Shown here piece after piece: positions 58,560-64,000 of a DNA stretch of 64,000 nucleotides. The DNA is from Bactrocera neohumeralis (Eukaryota > Arthropoda > Insecta > Diptera > Tephritidae). The notes under the pieces are model-generated. The model made no database searches. It saw only the letters and a list, made by a program, of their open reading frames with translations, and was not told where the DNA came from. Position 1 is the first letter of the stretch. Every line of letters begins with the position of its first letter. A program made the position numbers and the translations under genes. The stretch covers positions 27,090,089 through 27,154,088 of the forward strand of contig NC_065922.1 of the NCBI RefSeq assembly GCF_024586455.1. The letters run 5' to 3'.

Positions 58560-59100
58560 CCTTAAAAAAAATTTTTTCTTGGGCACACTAATATGAATAT
58601 GTGTAAGTGTGTTGACGCACCAGCTCGGCTGATTTTCCATTGTCCTTTTGAAATATCGAATTATTTTTAATAATAAAAATTATTATTTTTTTGGCCCACC
58701 CTAATATGAATATGTGTAAGTGTGTTGACGCACCAGCTCGGCTGATTTTCGATTGTCCTTTTGAAATATCGAATTATTTTTAATAATAAAAATTATTTTT
58801 TTTTGGCCCACCCTAATATGAATATGTGTAAGTGTGTTGACGCACCAGCTCGGTTGATTTTCAATTGTCCTGAAATTTCCAATTATTTTTAATAATAAAA
58901 AAATTTTCTTTTGCCTCACCCTAATATGAATATTTGTAAGTGAGCTGATGCACCAGCTCGGCTGATTTTTGATTGTACTGAAATTTTGAATAATTTTTAA
59001 TATTAAAAAAAAAAATTTTGGGCCCACCCTACTACGAATATGTGTAAGTGTGTTGACGCACCAGCTCGGCTGATTTTCGATTGTCCTTCAGTGTCCTGAT
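58560..59100 (+). repeat. Tandem ~110 bp repeat, right array (5 units)
   Basis: Five units aligned on ATATGAATATGTGTAAGTGT start near 58591, 58704, 58816, 58924 and 59032 (spacing 113, 112, 108 and 108 bp). Each has GCACCAGCTCGGCTGATTTT and an A/T-rich block ending in GGCCCACCCTA. It lies at the inner end of the right arm. No coding meaning: the 108-codon minus frame 58701-59027 is a translation of the repeat. Confidence 0.9.
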
Positions 59101-62100
59101 TTACCGCCTGTCAAGTGGTTAAATGAATGAATGAGTGAATCAACTGCACACACACATACACGAACTCATATGACACATTTAATGCAAATACACACACACT
59201 CTCACTCAGTGTATGAGTACATGCCAATATTCATAATGCCGCACCGATATTTACACATAAATTGATGTGCTAATGTTCGCTTATTTACGACCAATCTCAT
59301 ATGTGGTCGTATTTGTCACACACACACACACATACACTCATACATACATAGTTTCTGAGGAATGTGTGGTTCTGCTGTGCCGTTAAACCCCACCTAAGTT
59401 TCCGTAAAATTAATCTCCTCGCCTTGACAGCTGGTAAATGAAATAATCACCAAGTAATTGACGTTTGCGATTCGGTTAATGATGAGTCGGTTTTGTCTTG
59501 TCGTTGCCATCCACACACATCTTCATACGAGTTTTGCTTGCAGCATGCCGTTTGACTGCCTAAATGGTGTGCTAATTTATGGCGCTCAAGAGATTTTCTC
59601 TTCAAGAACTTACTTCAAAGCTACTATATATTTGTTGATAAATATCCTTGCTGCTTTGAGAGTGACTTAAGCAAATTGACACGAGCACACATATTTGAGA
59701 ATGTTGAGTAACTGAAAAAGTGCTTTCATCATTACAGTAAAATTTCGATCAAATAAATTTAAGCTAATGACTTATTCACGCACTACCATGATTGAAGATT
59801 GCGGTAATTTCTTCTATTACAAACTGATTTGCGCTCTTTAGCTTCCTTTCGTACATGTTCAGTTGCCAGTGGCTTGATTAATTCTCTTTTTGGAGAGAAG
59901 GTAAATCAGCACTATTTTGAAAATTTGATCAAATTCTGAACCTCGAACAACCACTACTTTCCTTCTAAGGCTCTAAAAAAATTACTTCAATCTAATTAAT
60001 ATAAAGGGGATGTTTTTTTTTTGAGCTTTTTTGTTGCAGTGTCATAAAAGACTACAAAGAGAATTACTCTACACACTTCCACCTCTTTCGGGTTGTCAGA
60101 GCATTAACTTTAAATATTTCGTGAAGTATTTACGGGCAGAAAAAATTAACCAACAATATCACTTTTAAGCAATGTTTGCAAATTTTTATTCCCTGAACCA
60201 TATTCAGATTTTTTATGGCCTTTTATGCTAGAAATAGCTGATGGACTAATGTTGCAACTGTCTCCGTCCAGTTAAACCCATTGCAGGCCACAATGTACGT
60301 TCCTCGTTATCATTAGGCTGGTGTGATAGATGTTGGTTGTTGTTGTAGTAGCGGAAGAAAACTTTCCTGAACTAATTTCGAGGAATGGTGCCGAATTGAC
60401 AGTCAATGGCCAAATAAAATACAGGTCCCCTCCGGTTACTTAGTCCCGACTGTTGTGAAAATGGTAGATGTTGCTTAGGATAAGGGCGTATATCAATCAA
60501 CGCATTGACTTCATGAGAGACAATTTGAGGACTGTTGAAGACGACTACAATTCGGGCCGGATAGGGGATGGGTGGGGATCTCTTTGACTATGATTTCAGC
60601 ACAAAAATCTAATGAGTGGAAGATGGAATCCGCCCTTTCGGGCCGTGTAGCGGTTCTGAGCGCAGACCCATTTAATTATGAATTTTTCACAAAAACCGAA
60701 TAAATAGAAGAGGGAGTCGCGAGGTGAAGAGCGGTCGGGACCGATATCTAGATCTATCCCTAAAAGCGTAGCGCTCAGATTGATGGAACCATCAGCCAAT
60801 AAGGTTACTAGAGGGGCCGGTGTAGGAAGGAAAAGATGGGATAAGTCGATAGAAATTTACAGACCACAAAAAATACTAGGGCCAGAGCTATTAGGGAACT
60901 TCTTCTAGAATCATAGGCAAAACCACGCGCGTAAAGGGCGGAAATAAGAAACGGAATACTCCGGCCAGGAAATAGAAGTCGAACCGAAGTTCGGCAGTCT
61001 GAAGCGCTGCGGTGACAGAAAGGCTGAGCAGATATCTATTCAGCATGCTGATACGCTAGAAAGGACCAGAAAGGGGCTGCGCGAAGGAAGTGTTATTGGG
61101 ACAACTGAACAGGATAGGCCAAAATCGTCAGTGAAGCGGCAAAGGTCACTTGAGGGAGAAGCCTTTCTCGGTAAGACCGTAGTAGGAAGATTGTGCTACC
61201 TCCCATGAAGAATAGAAAAGTGTAGCTGCCGCCATTTCTACGGTTTTCATGAAGGTGGTTAGAGAGAAATATCGGTCGAATTTAAGATATTGTAATCCTT
61301 TGACGTCATGCAAATCGCTAAGCGTGCGCAGTTCTTGAGAAGATTATAGGATATTGTAATCCCCGCTGCCGACGCACGTTAGGCGGGTTAAACGCTCGAT
61401 AGAACTGAGGAACCTTATGGCCAAGTGCTGATATGACTTTTTCATAGTCTCAAAAACTCATTAAGTCTCCAAACTCATTAAGCAAAATAGATTTGGAAGA
61501 GTCCCCTAGTTTGGATTGGAAGCCGAAATTGACATTATGAAGCATTAATTCGAAGCTCACTCTATACTTGTCTATAAAACTAGAATTCTATTAGAGATCT
61601 AACAAGATCCACCTTTGTATTCTTATATACCTAATATCAACATGTTCGATATTTTTTTGCACCTCGTAACTAAAGCCTTGAGGTGTATGCCTATAAGTAT
61701 ATTTTACTCTCTATCGGATTCTATGTGCACGGGATAAGTATTAGAAATACCTCTTGATTACCTTTCAACCCTTTATTGCTCATCGATCAAATGCTAAATA
61801 TTCTCAATAAATCTCTTCAATTCTCCATATTTGCTTTGCATCTCACTTCATTCTTCCTTAGTTGCATTATATGCCTGAGCATGTACTTACATCTAAGAAC
61901 TCAATTTGAATTAGAAAATTATTAGTCTGACTTATCTTTATAATAACTAACCGATTCTATTTCAATACACATTAATGCATTTACTGCCTGAACTATTCTA
62001 TTAAATAGCTAATTCTCTTATAAGTATCCAAAAACAAGTTCATGTCTGATGTGTTGTATTTGTGGGGCAGTGGGAGTTAATTGTAACAACATATGTACAT

Positions 62101-62146
62101 ATTTATGCTGACATATGTACACTTGGTCTTGTGTCTTTGCATCAGA

Positions 62147-63078
62147 CAAGGTGCGTTCCAAAGTAAACAGGACTTTAAAAAAAAAAACAGAAAAAATGTT
62201 TTTTTTTTGGCAAAATCAATTTATTTTATGCAAAATAGTATCCTTCTGCTTCAATACAGCTTTTTGCACGGTCCAAAAGCATGTCGAACGAGTGTTTTAT
62301 CTCGTTGACCGGTATGGCCGCCAGTATGCCGGTGCAAGCCTTTTGAATGGCCTCTACGTCTGCATAACGCTTTCCTTTCATGGGCAAATGCATTTTTCTG
62401 AAAAGGAAGAAGTCGCACGATGCCATATGAGGTGAATACGGGGAATGGTAATGGTTAAAATGTGATTTTTGGTCAAATAATCGTCCTTCAAATGTGGGAT
62501 TCTGCTTAATGTTTGGTCGTCAGTCAATTTGTGCGGAACAAACTGTGCACACACTTTTCGTAAGCCCAAATGTTCGGTTAAAATGTCATAAATCGATGTT
62601 TTGGAGATATTCAATTCCATTTCCATGGATTTCAATAATGATTTCTGCTGATTTTTTATGAATTCACGCACAGTTTCGATGAAATTTCCGGTGTTCACGG
62701 ATTTTGATTGGCCCACATGTTGATCGTCAGTTATGTCCTCACGACCACTTTGAAAACGTTGAAACCACTCGTACACTCTGCTATGGGATAGGCAATCATC
62801 GCCATAAACTTGTTTCATCAATTGAAACGTTTCGGTAAGAGTTTTACCATTATTAAAATAAAATTTAATGTTAGCTCTTTGTTCGAAGCTCATTTTCGCA
62901 CCGATAACACAAACATACTGACAGTGAAAACGCAATAACTTCACTTCCAACCAATGAAATGTCATGAAATTCTCACTGGGCAATCGATAAAGATAGCAGA
63001 CGCATCAGTCGACATGTACATGGCGCCACCAGGGGGCGCTAGATTCCAAAAGTCCTGTTTACTTTGGAAAGCACTTTG
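62147..63078 (-). mobile_element. Mariner in right arm, internally deleted
   Basis: Ends: CAAGGTGCGTTCCAAAGTAA at the left, and the complement of the right end CAAAGTGCTTTCCAAAGTAA; TA at 63079-63080 on one side and GA (mutated TA) at 62145-62146 on the other. Length 932 bp against about 1.3 kb for a full element. Flanks match the flanks of the left-arm copy, so this is the same insertion event, duplicated with the arm. Confidence 0.88.
62226..62893 (-). pseudogene. Mariner transposase, deleted
   Basis: Starts MSFEQRANIKFYFNNGKTLT (ATG at 62893-62891), with the first helix-turn-helix, VYEWFQRFQSGREDITDD (linker), ELNISKTSIYDILTEHLGLRKVC (second helix-turn-helix) and FVPHKLTDDQTL. An internal deletion then removes the first and second catalytic aspartates. 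A frame change leads into MASCDFFLFRKMHLPMKGKR (the end of the third catalytic region) and the tail NEIKHSFDMLLDRAKSCIEAEGYYF with a stop at 62226. It keeps DNA-binding parts but no complete catalytic core. Confidence 0.82.
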
Positions 63079-64000
63079 TATATTAAAGCCACACCAAAGG
63101 AATTCGGTGGACATTTATAACGATAAATTTAATATAACCATATGCTATGGAAATATTCGGTTATGCCGATTTGCCTCCACTTGTCCTTTCATATTTTCTT
63201 CATACACTTTGTTTCTGTTAATTATCACATGGCTATATATGAACACATATACCTTTATATGTACATATGTATATGAATGTACCTATATATATAGAGGTAT
63301 ATGTACGTATGTATGTAAATTCCAATGCATTTGGGCTTTAATGTGTCGACTTTACGATAATTGCATTTTGACACAGTCACTTTGATATTATTATGTTGTT
63401 GTTATTGCTTAAGGTTATTGCTGTTATTTGCTTATTTTATTATTACTTCTTTGATTACACTTGTTGTTGTATGTTTGTTTCTTTTATTTATAGCCGCTTT
63501 TATTACACGGTTCCTCAATTATCGATCATTTAGCTTATTAATATTTAGCCGACGGTGCGTATGAGTTTATGCGAGACAGACAGGCAGCTGCCACGGCGGA
63601 AAGTGGTGCCTGTGAAATGTAAGTACATAAGTTCATTATATACATATTCACATATTACGAAGATATGCGTGAGTGGGTAGTAAAAAGCCATATTATCTTG
63701 AGATTCCATATGTCCACATACTTTTATAAGGAAAATCACTTTTTATTGAGTGTTAATGTGGTATCATTTCAATTTGTGTTGGGCGGTTGTCTCGTGTAGA
63801 CCGATTGTAGCATAAAGAATAGCCTTTTGTGAAAAAAAAAAAATAATAATATTTGTTTGCGTTAAATTGTTTTGCATGATTTTAAAAAATATATATTTTC
63901 GTATTATAATTTTAATCGTGCAGACCATTCTGCAGAATGTGTGATCCTAAGCTTATTTTAATTATCCGAAAAAGCAATATTAAATATAAGTCTCTTGCAA
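63079..64000 (-). other. Right-arm outer part, no gene
   Basis: 63240-63330 has TATG/ACATA microsatellite. The 67-codon leucine-rich frame at 63361-63564 is shared with 47503-47706 in the other arm; it translates TTG/TTA-rich DNA and is not considered a gene. Confidence 0.5.

Larger units (their letters stand above)
58560..64000 (-). repeat. Right arm of large inverted duplication
   Basis: Colinear in reverse with 47052-52858; see that entry for anchors. The match is still continuing at the last base, so the true arm is longer. It contains the intact-ended mariner 62147-63078 and lacks the jockey insertion. Confidence 0.93.

Noticed and set aside
58701..59027. 108-codon frame with internal amino-acid repeats
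   Set aside because: Translation of the ~110 bp tandem unit; periodicity is at DNA level.

Overview
The window looks like nuclear, mostly non-coding DNA of a higher fly, most likely a tephritid fruit fly (Bactrocera/Zeugodacus/Ceratitis type). This is inferred from AT-rich DNA with CA/TATG microsatellites, many Ceratitis-like mariner copies, a BS/jockey-like retrotransposon with a TTACAACAACAAC tail, an RTE element with an AAG-rich tail, and one exon-like ORF behind a pyrimidine-rich AG acceptor. No bacterial operon, phage, CRISPR or rRNA/tRNA gene was seen. Nothing could be searched, so family names rest on motifs read by eye.

Region by region. 1-15.3 kb: AT-rich intergenic or intronic DNA with Tc1/mariner relics on the minus strand (4.5, 6.9 and 10.7 kb), RTE fragments (8.6 and 13.8 kb), a dispersed repeat and a 100-N gap at 14554-14653. 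15.4-17.7 kb: the best preserved coding sequence, a 5'-truncated RTE retrotransposon with a 653-codon reverse transcriptase frame. 18.6-29 kb: an R1/LOA-like relic, a mariner inserted inside an older mariner, further DDE transposon, jockey and RNase H relics, and a second copy of the younger mariner whose middle is replaced by A-rich sequence. 29-36 kb: intergenic DNA, a deleted RTE, two transposase relics and an RNase H relic.

36.4-37.4 kb: the only convincing host gene candidate, a 327-codon exon preceded by a splice acceptor and followed by AATAAA. 37.4-47 kb: repeats, RTE/RNase H/LOA fragments and a mariner relic.

47.05-64.0 kb: a large inverted duplication. The left arm (47052-52858) and right arm (about 58560 to the window edge) are colinear in opposite orientation at roughly 85-95 percent identity by eye. 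They surround a 5.7 kb spacer holding a 100-N gap (52859-52958), a mariner relic and an RTE fragment. Both arms carry the same mariner at the same place; only the left copy is split by a jockey-type insertion. Arrays of a ~110 bp tandem unit lie at the inner ends.

The contents do not form a working pathway. They record successive waves of transposition, nested insertion, internal deletion and segmental duplication around one probable host exon. The flanks of the two N gaps share a near-identical ~135-145 bp sequence, so the scaffold order at these gaps is doubtful.
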